From CAYVKM01 sp964452045 (lineage in GTDB: Bacteria; Calditrichota; Calditrichia; RBG-13-44-9): a stretch of DNA of 38,539 nucleotides. Below are positions 15,802-24,878 of the stretch, in pieces. The stretch is taken from positions 1 to 38,539 of the forward strand of contig CAYVKM010000028.1 in NCBI GenBank assembly GCA_964452045.1. The letters run 5' to 3'. A program made the translations under genes and the position numbers. The notes beneath the pieces were generated by a model. That model searched no databases, was not told the DNA's origin, and was given only the letters and a program-made list of their open reading frames with translations. Positions within the stretch are counted from its first letter, which is position 1. Each line of letters starts with the position of its first letter.

Positions 15802-18800
15802 CTAATTGAATTTTACTGAAACGACTTTACTCACGCCGGGTTCTTCCATGGTTATCCCGTACATCGCTTCGGCTGACTGCATGGTCATCTTATTATGGGT
15901 TACCAGAATGAACTGGGTATTCCGGGAGAATTCCTTTAAAGCTCTGGTATAGCGGGAAATATTTACATCATCCAGTGGGGCATCTACTTCATCCAGAATA
16001 CAGAAGGGGCTGGGTTTGTAGAGATATATGGCAAACAGCAGAGAAATGGCGGTCAGGGTTTTTTCTCCCGCCGACATCAGATTCAGGGTGGACAGACGCT
16101 TTCCTTTGATCCGCACCGAAATATCGATGTTGGCTTCCAACGGATCACCATTTTCCAGCAGGCGGAGTTCCGCTTCTCCACCTTCAAAAAATTTACTGAA
16201 AACGTTCTTAAAATTCTGGTCGATCTGTTCGAACGTTTCCATGAATAATTTCCGGGCGGTCTTGTTTAATTTAGAGATAGTTTCCAGCAATTCCTCTTTG
16301 GCATTCAACAGATCCGATTCCTGGGCCTTCAGAAAATCCAGCCGTTCTTTTTCCTTTTCGTGCTCTTTGATTGCCAGTGGATTGACCTCACCCAGCGACT
16401 CTATTTTTTCCCGCAGCTGGGTCATCACTCCCTGTACTTCATCCAGGGTAAGGTTTGCCGGAACCGGGTTTTCGGCCAGCATGGATTCAAATTGCTCACC
16501 CCACTGTTCATCAAGTTGTTCGCGTTGGGTTTTTAACTTTATTTCGTACTCCTGGATACCCAATTCTAACTCTTTTAATCTCTCCAAGGCCTGGTTCCAG
16601 CGGCGGTGTAATTTTTTAATTTCATCCTCGCGCGCCATGATCACCGATTTTAATCCCTGGTAATTATTCTCGACTTCCAGTTTTTCCTTCTCCACAATAT
16701 CCCGGCTGCCATAAAGACCCTCCAGCATTTTTTTGGTGTTATCAATTTCCTGTTGCTTTTCCCCGATATTATTCCGGTAAACTTCAATATCTTTCTGGTT
16801 GGTTTCAATTCGGGCGTGAGTCTCTTCCAGGGTTTTTTGGGCAAATTCGATCTGCTGGGCAATCTCCTTACCCTGATTCTGCTTATTGATAAAATCAATT
16901 TGGACCTGCTGGGTTTGTTTGGATAATTCGCGGAAATTATGATCGGCTGCATCCGTCTCTTTAGTCAGGCGGGATTCTTCCTCCTTATAAGCTTGTTGCT
17001 TACGTTCACTTTCCTGAACCGCCGGTTTTAGATGAATCTCCTGTTCCTGTAAATCTGCAATTTTCTGCGAGGTTGTGTTTAATCCCGTGGAAAGCTCTTC
17101 AATATTTTCCTGATATCTATTTATCTCGAAAGCTTGCTGATGGATTTCCTGATCAATCCGGCTCACCTTTTTTTGCTGTTCGGCCAGCATACCGGTAAAC
17201 TCATCCTGGCGCTTTCTTTTATCCGACAATTCTTTTCGTTTCTTCTCAATTTCGTTTTTTAAATCGTTCAGTTCGTTTTCCAGGTCAACTTGTTTCTTTT
17301 GCACCTTTTGATATTGATCTTTCCGTCCGGTCAGATTCAGATAATGCTGAGAATTTCCACCGGTAATTTTTCCCCAGTCACCCAGCAGGTCACCTTCCCG
17401 GGTGAGAAATTTGAAGTCGGGATATTCCTTATGCCAGGTCAGGGCGGATTCGATATCCTCCACCAGGATAACCCGGTCGAACAAAAAGTCGAACAATTTC
17501 TGATAGCGGGAATCAAAATTGACCACTTCCTTTAACGGAATTATCTTTCCCTTTATTTGGGAGAGATCCGGCTTTCCATTGTTGCTGGTCTTTAACAGGG
17601 GTAACGGCACCAAGGTAAGCCGCCCTTTATTCTGCTGACGAATCGTATTGATGATATCCCGGGCGGTATCCACTTTTTCGACAATCAGATAATTGGCCAC
17701 CTCTTCCAGATAACTCTCCAGGGCAGTTCGGTACTCCTCACCGGTATCCACTAAATTGGCCAGGGTATCAATTAATCCGTTATATTCCTGTTTCCGGGAC
17801 ATGACAAACTGAACACTTTCGGAGAAGCCCTCGTAATTTTCGATCAGGTTTTCCAGAAATTCGCGCCGGCTTTTCAGTTTCTCATTCTCTCCGAGTACCT
17901 GGTTGTGGCGGTTCTCCAGATCTTCTAATTCAGCTTCCAGATTGGTAATCAATTTTTTCAGGTGATCAACCTCTTTCTGATACTGAGCCAGATCTTTTTC
18001 AGCGTCACTAAGCACCAGGGAAAGTTCACCATGCTTTCGCTGTTTAACTTTTAAATCTGCCTCATACTTCCGGCGGGATTGAGTAAATTGATTTTGTTGT
18101 TCCTGCAGATTTTTCAGTTCTATCGATATTTTTTGCAAATTCTCACGCGCACTACTGATCTCTTCAAAGACATGTAAATTTTTCTCCCGGAAGTCCTGAA
18201 ATTTTCGTCGGGTAGTCTCCAATTTATCTTCTGCCTGTTGCTGCTGTAAGAGCTTTTTCTGGAGCTGTTTCTCCTGTTCGACAACTTCCGTAGAATTATT
18301 TTCCCGGGCAGTATTCAGCGATACCAGTTGCTCTTTCAACTCAGTAATCCGGTTATTCAAATTTTCAATTTCCCGGGTCTTCTCGGCAATATTTTTTTGG
18401 TCCGACTCGATGATCTGTTCACTTAAGCGAACCTTTTGCTGCAATTCCCGGACTTCTTCATCCGACTTATTCAGACGGGCGGTCACTTCCCGGAATTGCC
18501 CTTCCAAATCAACTACCCGAACTTGCAGTTTTTCCAGTTCCGCCTCTCCGGTATTGACTTCTTTGCCCAGACGCTCGCGGGTCTCCCGAACCTGTTCGTA
18601 TTCTTCCCGAAGTGGAACTAAAGCCTGTTCATAATTGCTGGATCGCAATTGGAAAACATATATTTCGTTCTGTTTCAGCTCATTTTTATATTCGTGATAC
18701 CGCCGTGCCTTACCCACCTGACGAGAGAGCGAATTTACGTTTTTCTGCACTTCACTAATCACATCGCTCAGGCGGACCAGTTCCTGCTGGGTTGCATCCA

Positions 18801-19341
18801 GCTTTCGCATGGCCGATTTACGCCGGAACTTGTATTTTTTGATTCCCGCTGCTTCCTCAAATAACCGGCGCCGTTCCTCCGCATTGTCACTTAAAATCTG
18901 CTCCACCATTTTCAATTCGATCACCGAATAGGCATCGGAACCCATCCCGGTATCAGCAAACAGATCAATGATATCCTTTAAACGAACCTGACGGTTATTC
19001 AGCAAATATTCGCTATCCCCGGAGCGATACAGTCTTCTGGTAATTTTCACTTCGCTGTAAATGGAAGGAAGAATATTTTTGGTGTTTTCGATTAACAGGG
19101 AAACTTCCACCATGCTGAGTGGTTTGCGTAGGGCTGTCCCGTTAAAAATAATGTTATCCATTCGGTCCAGACGCAGAATGGATGTTCGCTGCTCTCCCAG
19201 AACCCAGCGGATGGCATCTACGATATTGGATTTGCCGCATCCATTGGGACCGATGATAGCAGTGATTCCGTCATTGAATTGAAAGGCTACTTTATGGGCA
19301 AACGATTTAAAACCAAAAATATCAATTTTCGATAGATACAT
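15802..19341 (-). CDS. smc: Chromosome segregation protein SMC
   Basis: Core ATPase of the bacterial condensin, 1179 residues, which extrudes DNA loops and is recruited by ParB at parS in many bacteria. The N-terminal head has Walker A GPNGCGKSN (about 32-40). Long coiled coils flank a hinge near residues 520-670 (GLIDTLANLVDTGEEYRTALESYL and following). The C-terminal head has the signature LMSAGEKTL and Walker B FCILDEVDAPLDD. The start at 19341 gives the canonical MYLSKIDIFGFKSFAHK. It lies 19 bases after the membrane/GH2-like gene and may be co-transcribed with it. scpA and scpB are not in the window. Confidence 0.97.
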   Translation of the reverse strand: MYLSKIDIFGFKSFAHKVAFQFNDGITAIIGPNGCGKSNIVDAIRWVLGEQRTSILRLDRMDNIIFNGTALRKPLSMVEVSLLIENTKNILPSIYSEVKITRRLYRSGDSEYLLNNRQVRLKDIIDLFADTGMGSDAYSVIELKMVEQILSDNAEERRRLFEEAAGIKKYKFRRKSAMRKLDATQQELVRLSDVISEVQKNVNSLSRQVGKARRYHEYKNELKQNEIYVFQLRSSNYEQALVPLREEYEQVRETRERLGKEVNTGEAELEKLQVRVVDLEGQFREVTARLNKSDEEVRELQQKVRLSEQIIESDQKNIAEKTREIENLNNRITELKEQLVSLNTARENNSTEVVEQEKQLQKKLLQQQQAEDKLETTRRKFQDFREKNLHVFEEISSARENLQKISIELKNLQEQQNQFTQSRRKYEADLKVKQRKHGELSLVLSDAEKDLAQYQKEVDHLKKLITNLEAELEDLENRHNQVLGENEKLKSRREFLENLIENYEGFSESVQFVMSRKQEYNGLIDTLANLVDTGEEYRTALESYLEEVANYLIVEKVDTARDIINTIRQQNKGRLTLVPLPLLKTSNNGKPDLSQIKGKIIPLKEVVNFDSRYQKLFDFLFDRVILVEDIESALTWHKEYPDFKFLTREGDLLGDWGKITGGNSQHYLNLTGRKDQYQKVQKKQVDLENELNDLKNEIEKKRKELSDKRKRQDEFTGMLAEQQKKVSRIDQEIHQQAFEINRYQENIEELSTGLNTTSQKIADLQEQEIHLKPAVQESERKQQAYKEEESRLTKETDAADHNFRELSKQTQQVQIDFINKQNQGKEIAQQIEFAQKTLEETHARIETNQKDIEVYRNNIGEKQQEIDNTKKMLEGLYGSRDIVEKEKLEVENNYQGLKSVIMAREDEIKKLHRRWNQALERLKELELGIQEYEIKLKTQREQLDEQWGEQFESMLAENPVPANLTLDEVQGVMTQLREKIESLGEVNPLAIKEHEKEKERLDFLKAQESDLLNAKEELLETISKLNKTARKLFMETFEQIDQNFKNVFSKFFEGGEAELRLLENGDPLEANIDISVRIKGKRLSTLNLMSAGEKTLTAISLLFAIYLYKPSPFCILDEVDAPLDDVNISRYTRALKEFSRNTQFILVTHNKMTMQSAEAMYGITMEEPGVSKVVSVKFN

Positions 19342-19360
19342 TCAGAGCGAAAATCCTTCC

Positions 19361-21919
19361 TCAAACATGAAAATAAAAAAGATGGAACAGAAAGTTAAGA
19401 TGTGCAAACAAATCTATTTTAGACTCTAAATAGTAAACAACCCCTCCGGAAACTATTGCCAATAAAAACAGGCAAAAAAGAAATACCCGCGTATAAGATA
19501 ACGCCGTCATCACGCGGGTTCCGGACATCCAACGTATAAAATACCAAACGTGAAAATATAATAGGACAGCAAATAAAATCCAATATGAATTCAAAACGAT
19601 CAGCAGGTTGTAAAAAAACATCCCAAAGGGCAGCAACAACAGAAATGGTGCCGCGGCCCAGGTGCTTACCGCTATAGACTGGCGAGCTCGCACCTTTGAA
19701 TCCCGGAAGAGAGAGAGAATCCGCACCGGTAAGGCAAAAACAATAAATACCAGGATGACAACCACAGCCAAAACAGGAATGAGATAGAGTGGTTTCCAGA
19801 TCAGTTCGACAATCATCAATTTCATGGTTTCAGAGGGGAAGAGAAGCGAGAGAAAATAATCCAGGTATAGATTATTACGAAAAAAGAAAAATATTCCCCC
19901 GATCATAACCGCCGCATTTACCGACATGATAATCATAAGGAAAAAACTTTGTCCGTAGGCAATTAGACGGCGTTCCTGCAGATCCATAAAAAAACCATGG
20001 GGTTTACGGATTGACCGGTTGATATTGCGCCTGAAGTCAAGAAAGGTTCGGTAAGCCACGGCAAATAACAGGAAATTAACCAGACCAAAGATGATAAAGA
20101 GATAGCTGCCGAAATTCGTACCGCTTTCCTGATCCAGGTCAGCGGTGGACATTATTCGGGTGTGACGAAGCGCCTGTTTGGCCTCCGGTTTAAAATTTCT
20201 TTTTATATCGCAGATACCGATGGCGTTTAAGATAAAATCGTTGCCGGGCCCGGCCTGAAGTGATGGCGTTTCCAGATAATAGTCCGAATAGGTTAGAATA
20301 AACTGACCGGTAAACAGGTTTTTGAAATCGGTATATTTTATTCGCTGATAAAGTTCGGTCATCTGGCTCAAATCCTGGATGATGGCGGTGGAATCCACCC
20401 GGTAGGAGACCGACTTGGATAATCCGGATATAAAAACCGGAATGTCCGGTTTCAGCAACTGCCGAATTTCAGTCAGGTATTCTTCCTGATGATTTCTTTC
20501 CAGAATTTCCAGGCAATAGTAATCAAAAAGATCTTTTTCTATCAGTGACGGATTAAAGGTGCAGGCATAGACGATAAATTGTCTGGATTCAGTGATGGTC
20601 TTGTGCATCTCTTTCCAGGCCCGTTTCGATGCTTGGTCTATCTCCCGGCAGTAATTCCCAAAACCAATCCCCACCAGTGAAGGGTGCCGGGCGGTTAGTT
20701 TGAGGAAATCTTTCAAATAGGAGTTGATCATCACGTGCTGGCTGGTATCGGTGTGGATACTCATTTTTAGGAAGGGAAAGGGTAGGTCCTGCAGACATAA
20801 TAATCCCAGTGAATCCGCTAGATCGTAAACCACTTGAAAATGTGGGAAAAATCCAAGCCGGATAGCATTGAAACCCTGGGCGCGGATAAATGCCAGGTCT
20901 TCCAGGACCCGCTGGCGGCTCAACAGGCTCCTACCCTGGACATCCTGGTAAATGTAATTCAATCCGTTTAACTCCACCGGCTGATCATTCACCAAAAATT
21001 GTTTCCCGGAAAAGTACACTTGCCGAAGGACAACTGGCCGGTTCATCCGGTCTAAAATCTGTTCTCCTTCTTTTAGGGTAAATTGCAAAAAATACCGTTC
21101 CGGTTTTTCCGGAGACCAGGGTTGGAGCTGGAGATTTTTTATCTGGAAAGGAAATGTCTGCGATTTAAGCAATGAATCCGATTTAACACTTATTGAAATT
21201 GATTTAATCAGATTTTTGGCCTGATATACACTAACCTCCAGCTCCCTTTTATCACTGCCGGATTTTGTCCCGATCAGATGGACGTCGCCAGCCAGAGTTG
21301 TCCCCTCCTTCGAAGTCTGAATATCTATTTGTGTGGATTCAATATACAATGGAGGTAAAATTTCCAGGTACACCGGCCCCCCGATGCCGCTTTCAATCCG
21401 GGGAAGGTTTATCGGCGTCCAGAAGGGGAGTTGATCCCGGGAAGTACCCCAGGGTCTTATCTTTATATCAAACACATTTCCCTTTTCGTTCAGGAGCTCG
21501 GCCGGAACCGGAATTTCCAGGGGAAGAAAATTTTGACTGCCCCGGAAGATAACCTTCTGGTTCAACCGGATCTCAATCCACCCGACCACCTTTTCCAAAT
21601 GCAACACCGCCGGCTGGCCAACAGATTTACCCAGATCAAATTGTTTACGGAAAATAATTTCTTCCCGGGAATGGAAAACAGAGGGAATATTCACTTTTCC
21701 GACCTGATGACCGGAAGAGGGATCGATTACACCATATTCGCCAATCAGGGGAATTACCGTCCTGGCAGGGCTGATCTTTCGGGTACAATAGTCCAGATTC
21801 TCCTGTGCAGTCGCCGATGGCTGGGAATAGAAAATAAGCTGATTGCCGGCAGATGCGGCATTCAAAAATAATAGTATTAAGGGAAACAGATAGATTCGTA
21901 TCACATTCCCTGAGGACAT
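19361..21919 (-). CDS. Membrane protein with an apparently inactive GH2-like ectodomain
   Basis: An 852-residue protein. After a signal-like segment (about 8-25) comes a jelly-roll sugar-binding domain (about 75-190), an Ig-like sandwich (about 190-300) and a TIM-barrel region (about 305-550; ELNGLNYIYQDVQG, FIRAQGFNAIRLGFFPH, YDLADSLGLLCLQDLPF), as in glycoside hydrolase family 2. The acid/base position, normally GNE, reads GNYCRE (N422-Y423). The nucleophile position, normally SE(Y/F)G, reads ISGLS (S498-G499). Both catalytic glutamates appear lost. About six membrane helices follow (605-623, 660-680, 710-730, 757-775, 780-796, 811-829). ATG 21919 was chosen over the upstream TTG 21940 because of AGGAGG just before it. 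Function unknown; a sugar sensor, receptor or scaffold is possible. Confidence 0.75.
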   Translation of the reverse strand: MSSGNVIRIYLFPLILLFLNAASAGNQLIFYSQPSATAQENLDYCTRKISPARTVIPLIGEYGVIDPSSGHQVGKVNIPSVFHSREEIIFRKQFDLGKSVGQPAVLHLEKVVGWIEIRLNQKVIFRGSQNFLPLEIPVPAELLNEKGNVFDIKIRPWGTSRDQLPFWTPINLPRIESGIGGPVYLEILPPLYIESTQIDIQTSKEGTTLAGDVHLIGTKSGSDKRELEVSVYQAKNLIKSISISVKSDSLLKSQTFPFQIKNLQLQPWSPEKPERYFLQFTLKEGEQILDRMNRPVVLRQVYFSGKQFLVNDQPVELNGLNYIYQDVQGRSLLSRQRVLEDLAFIRAQGFNAIRLGFFPHFQVVYDLADSLGLLCLQDLPFPFLKMSIHTDTSQHVMINSYLKDFLKLTARHPSLVGIGFGNYCREIDQASKRAWKEMHKTITESRQFIVYACTFNPSLIEKDLFDYYCLEILERNHQEEYLTEIRQLLKPDIPVFISGLSKSVSYRVDSTAIIQDLSQMTELYQRIKYTDFKNLFTGQFILTYSDYYLETPSLQAGPGNDFILNAIGICDIKRNFKPEAKQALRHTRIMSTADLDQESGTNFGSYLFIIFGLVNFLLFAVAYRTFLDFRRNINRSIRKPHGFFMDLQERRLIAYGQSFFLMIIMSVNAAVMIGGIFFFFRNNLYLDYFLSLLFPSETMKLMIVELIWKPLYLIPVLAVVVILVFIVFALPVRILSLFRDSKVRARQSIAVSTWAAAPFLLLLPFGMFFYNLLIVLNSYWILFAVLLYFHVWYFIRWMSGTRVMTALSYTRVFLFCLFLLAIVSGGVVYYLESKIDLFAHLNFLFHLFYFHV

Positions 21920-21940
21920 AGCACCTCCTTTGGCTGCCAA

Positions 21941-21969
21941 ATTTTAATAAATATTGTGGTGAAATGCAA
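21941..21969 (-). promoter_or_regulatory. Candidate promoter for the GH2-like membrane gene
   Basis: Minus-strand TTGCAT (21964-21969) and TAAAAT (21941-21946, five of six consensus) with a 17-base spacer. It would place the transcript start just before the AGGAGG ribosome site of the gene starting at 21919. Confidence 0.4.
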
Positions 21970-22073
21970 AGAGTTGAATAAGTGGAACAAATCCCTCCAA
22001 AAGTATTCCCCTGAACACAGAAAATTCAGTTAAACTAAAGCCATAAAAAATGGGATTAAATGATGCATTTTGA

Positions 22074-22087
22074 GTGTTTATAAACAC
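22074..22087. promoter_or_regulatory. 14-bp perfect palindrome next to the EF-G promoter
   Basis: GTGTTTATAAACAC is its own reverse complement. It ends one base before the -35 hexamer at 22089, in the space between divergent genes, so it is a good operator candidate for an unidentified regulator. Confidence 0.45.
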
Positions 22088-22088
22088 C

Positions 22089-22117
22089 TTGACAGTTCAA
22101 ATGGCGTTTATTATATT
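22089..22117 (+). promoter_or_regulatory. Near-consensus sigma-70 promoter upstream of the EF-G-like gene
   Basis: TTGACA (22089-22094, perfect -35) is separated by exactly 17 bases from TATATT (22112-22117, five of six). The predicted transcript would have a leader of about 60 bases before the TTG start at 22186. Best promoter match in the window. Confidence 0.7.
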
Positions 22118-22185
22118 CGAAGCCTTGTTCGAAAATTCGTTTAAAATTTAATATGAAAAAACTTTTGACATAAGGAGGATCATTT

Positions 22186-24258
22186 TTGAAAGAGTATACC
22201 GGAGAACAGATCCGCAACATTGGAACGGGCGCCCATGGCGGCGCCGGTAAAACATCCCTGGTAGAAGCCATGCTCTTTACCATGGGAGCCACCACCAGAA
22301 TGGGGGCCGTTGAACAGGGCAACACCATTTCGGACTACAATGAAGATGAAATCGAACGGCAAATCTCAATCAGCACTGCCCTGCTCCATGCAGAATGGAA
22401 TAAACACAAAATCAATATTATTGATACACCCGGATTCAGCGACTTTTTCGGTGACGTAATCAGTGGTTTGCGGGTGGTAGAAAATGTACTGCTGCTGGTT
22501 TCTGCTGCCTCCGGTATCGAGGTCGGCACCGAGCAAATCTGGAGCCTGGCGGAAAAATACGGGAAACCGGTTACCTTTGTCATCAATAAAATGGACCGGG
22601 AAAACGTCAATTTCGATAAACTGGTTGATATGATTCGAGAGCGCTTCGGCCATAATATTATCCCGGCACAATTCCCGCTGGAAACCGGTCACAATTTCTA
22701 TAAAGTGGTTGACCTGTTAAAGATGAAATTGTATAACTATCCGCAGGATAAATCGGGTAAAGCCACAGTAGAAGAAATACCTGCTGAGGTCAAGACAAAA
22801 GCGGAGGAAATGCGCACCAAACTGTTGGAAGCCGTGGCCGAGAGCAGCGACGAACTGTTGGAAAAATTCTTTGAATCCGGTACCCTGTCCGAGGAAGATC
22901 TGACCAATGGTTTTAAGAAGGCGGTAATGGATCGTAAGCTGTTCCCGGTATTGTGTACCTCCGCCACCCATAATGTTGGGGTAAGCGGACTGCTGGATTT
23001 CGTGGTGGATTACTGTCCTTCCCCGGTTCAGGTGGAAACCATAAAATCAGAAGATGGCAAGGAGAGGAAAACAACCGATTCCGAGCTATTGACCGCATTT
23101 ATTTTTAAAACCGTGTCCGAAGCCCATGTGGGTGAACTCTCATTTGTCCGGGTTTTTTCCGGAGTCATGAACAGCGGGGCCGAGGTATTGAATGTCACCC
23201 AGGGCGCCAGCGAGCGGGTCGGGCAGATTTTTGAGCTTTCCGGTAAAATCAAAAAGAATGTGGACAGTCTGCATGCCGGAGATATTGGCGCATTGGTGAA
23301 GCTGAAAGGAACCCACACCGGCGACACACTCTGTGCAAAAAACAATTCCTTCCCCCTGCCGCCTCTGGATCTACCCTATCCTTTGATGACACTGGCCATT
23401 CAGCCAAAGTCCAAAGGTGACGAAAGTAAAATTTCCTCAGGATTCCATGCTCTGCACGAAGAAGATCCAACTTTCCAGATGAAGTTCGATCCCGAATTGA
23501 AACAGACCATCATTACCGGCCAGGGTGAGATGCATCTGGATATTATCGTTAAGCGCCTCAAACAGAAATTCGGAGTAGAGGTGATCACCAAAGATCCCAA
23601 AATTCCTTACCGGGAAACCATTAAGGGGAAAGCCGATGCCAAGTATCGCCATAAAAAGCAGAGTGGTGGCGCCGGGCAGTTTGCCGAAGTCTGGATGCGG
23701 ATCGAACCCCAACCCCGGGGCGAAGGGGTGGAATTTACCAATTCACTGGTCGGTCAGAATGTGGACCGTACCTACGTACCTTCGGTTGAAAAGGGTGTAA
23801 ATTCCGCCTGCGAAGAAGGTGTTCTGGCGGGTTACCGGGTGGTGGACCTGAAAGTAGATTTTTATGATGGAAAAATGCACCCGGTGGATTCCAGCGACAT
23901 TGCTTTCCAGATTGCCGGAAAGGCCGCCTTCAAGGAAGCCGTGCTGCAGGCCAAGCCGGTTCTGCTGGAACCCATCTACGACCTGGAAGTAAAGGTGCCC
24001 GAAGATTATATGGGTGATGTGATGGGTGATATTTCCAGCCGAAGGGGTAAAATTTCCGGAGTGGATTCCGAGGGTCATTTCCAGGTGATTAAAGCCAAAG
24101 TTCCCCTGGCAGAACTCAATCGTTATTCCAATGCCTTGCGTTCCATGACCCAGGGCCGGGGAATGTTTCAGCAGAAATTCTCCCACTATGAAGAAGTGCC
24201 GGGAGACCAGGCGGTAAAAATTATCGAGCAGGCCAAGAAGGAAAAAGAAGAAGAATAA
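22186..24258 (+). CDS. Elongation factor G paralogue (EF-G2-like translational GTPase)
   Basis: A 690-residue GTPase with all five EF-G domains. G1 is AHGGAGKT (16-23), G3 DTPG (80-83), G4 NKMD (134-137). Domain IV keeps HKKQSGGAGQFAEV and domain V keeps PEDYMGDVMGDISSRRG. The P-loop and the N-terminal KEYTGEQIRNIG resemble the EF-G2 branch (GHGGAGKT) rather than the main FusA (GxxDAGKTT). The first P-loop glycine is alanine here, which general P-loop patterns allow. It may act in translocation under special conditions or in ribosome recycling. TTG start at 22186 is set by TAAGGAGGATC upstream. It stands alone, not in the usual rpsL-rpsG-fusA-tuf operon. Confidence 0.88.
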   Translation: MKEYTGEQIRNIGTGAHGGAGKTSLVEAMLFTMGATTRMGAVEQGNTISDYNEDEIERQISISTALLHAEWNKHKINIIDTPGFSDFFGDVISGLRVVENVLLLVSAASGIEVGTEQIWSLAEKYGKPVTFVINKMDRENVNFDKLVDMIRERFGHNIIPAQFPLETGHNFYKVVDLLKMKLYNYPQDKSGKATVEEIPAEVKTKAEEMRTKLLEAVAESSDELLEKFFESGTLSEEDLTNGFKKAVMDRKLFPVLCTSATHNVGVSGLLDFVVDYCPSPVQVETIKSEDGKERKTTDSELLTAFIFKTVSEAHVGELSFVRVFSGVMNSGAEVLNVTQGASERVGQIFELSGKIKKNVDSLHAGDIGALVKLKGTHTGDTLCAKNNSFPLPPLDLPYPLMTLAIQPKSKGDESKISSGFHALHEEDPTFQMKFDPELKQTIITGQGEMHLDIIVKRLKQKFGVEVITKDPKIPYRETIKGKADAKYRHKKQSGGAGQFAEVWMRIEPQPRGEGVEFTNSLVGQNVDRTYVPSVEKGVNSACEEGVLAGYRVVDLKVDFYDGKMHPVDSSDIAFQIAGKAAFKEAVLQAKPVLLEPIYDLEVKVPEDYMGDVMGDISSRRGKISGVDSEGHFQVIKAKVPLAELNRYSNALRSMTQGRGMFQQKFSHYEEVPGDQAVKIIEQAKKEKEEE

Positions 24259-24283
24259 ATAGGGACAAACATTGATCATCCTG

Positions 24284-24318
24284 AAAGCCCTGTGGAGTTT
24301 CTCTATGGGGCTTTTGTA
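24284..24318 (+). terminator. Rho-independent terminator after the EF-G-like gene
   Basis: A 14-pair stem with some G-U pairs (24284-24297 with 24301-24314) and a TTT loop, rich in G-C at AAAGCCC/GGGCTTT, followed by TTTTGTAT. It lies 26 bases past the stop codon. Confidence 0.65.
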
Positions 24319-24372
24319 TAATTTCCGGTTTTGAAATTCAGTTATCCCTGAATATTTTACAGAAAAAGGAAA

Positions 24373-24876
24373 ATGATGGAAAATTTATGGGCTCCCTGGA
24401 GAATGGAATATATCATGAAGGCAAAAGATGGCGAAGAAGAACCTTGTATCTTTTGCAGCAGAATTAAGCAGAATAAGGATGAAGAAAATCTGATTCTCCA
24501 CCGGGGACATTCCGCCTTCATCATCATGAACCGCTTTCCCTACAATAACGGGCATCTCATGGTGGTGCCCAACCGACATAACGGGGATATCCTGAAACTC
24601 AAATCCGAAGAGCAGATGGAACTGTCCCAGCTGATCCAGATTTCGGTGAAGATACTGGATGAAGTTATGAAACCTCACGGTTATAACATCGGGATGAATC
24701 TGGGGAGAGTGGCCGGAGCCGGGGTGGAAGACCACCTGCATTATCATGTCGTCCCCCGCTGGAATGGCGATACCAATTTCATGCCCATTATCGGGGATAC
24801 CAAGGTGGTCTCGGAAGCTTTAATCAAATCTTATCAGAAATTGAGGAAAGCCATTCTCGGACTTAACCAGGAGTAA
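24373..24876 (+). CDS. HIT-family nucleotide hydrolase/phosphorylase
   Basis: Histidine-triad protein of 167 residues. It has a CxxC pair (C25/C28, PCIFC), the NGHLMVVPNRH strand and the catalytic triad motif HLHYHVV (H121, H123, H125) in GAGVEDHLHYHVVPRW. This branch resembles the Ap4A phosphorylase/FHIT-like group found in actinobacteria and FCB bacteria, so cleavage of diadenosine polyphosphates is likely but not proven. Two ATG codons in tandem (24373, 24376) make the exact start uncertain by one residue. The stop lies two bases before the hutI start, so the two genes form an operon. Confidence 0.9.
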   Translation: MMENLWAPWRMEYIMKAKDGEEEPCIFCSRIKQNKDEENLILHRGHSAFIIMNRFPYNNGHLMVVPNRHNGDILKLKSEEQMELSQLIQISVKILDEVMKPHGYNIGMNLGRVAGAGVEDHLHYHVVPRWNGDTNFMPIIGDTKVVSEALIKSYQKLRKAILGLNQE

Positions 24877-24878
24877 GC

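Noticed and set aside
16028..16663. Plus-strand ORF of 211 residues opposite smc
   Set aside because: Ser/Phe/Arg-rich antisense shadow of the SMC coiled coil; the real SMC reading frame explains the sequence.
22165..22170. TTGACA just before the EF-G-like gene
   Set aside because: It would start transcription inside the coding region. The next bases are the ribosome site, and the better promoter is at 22089-22117.
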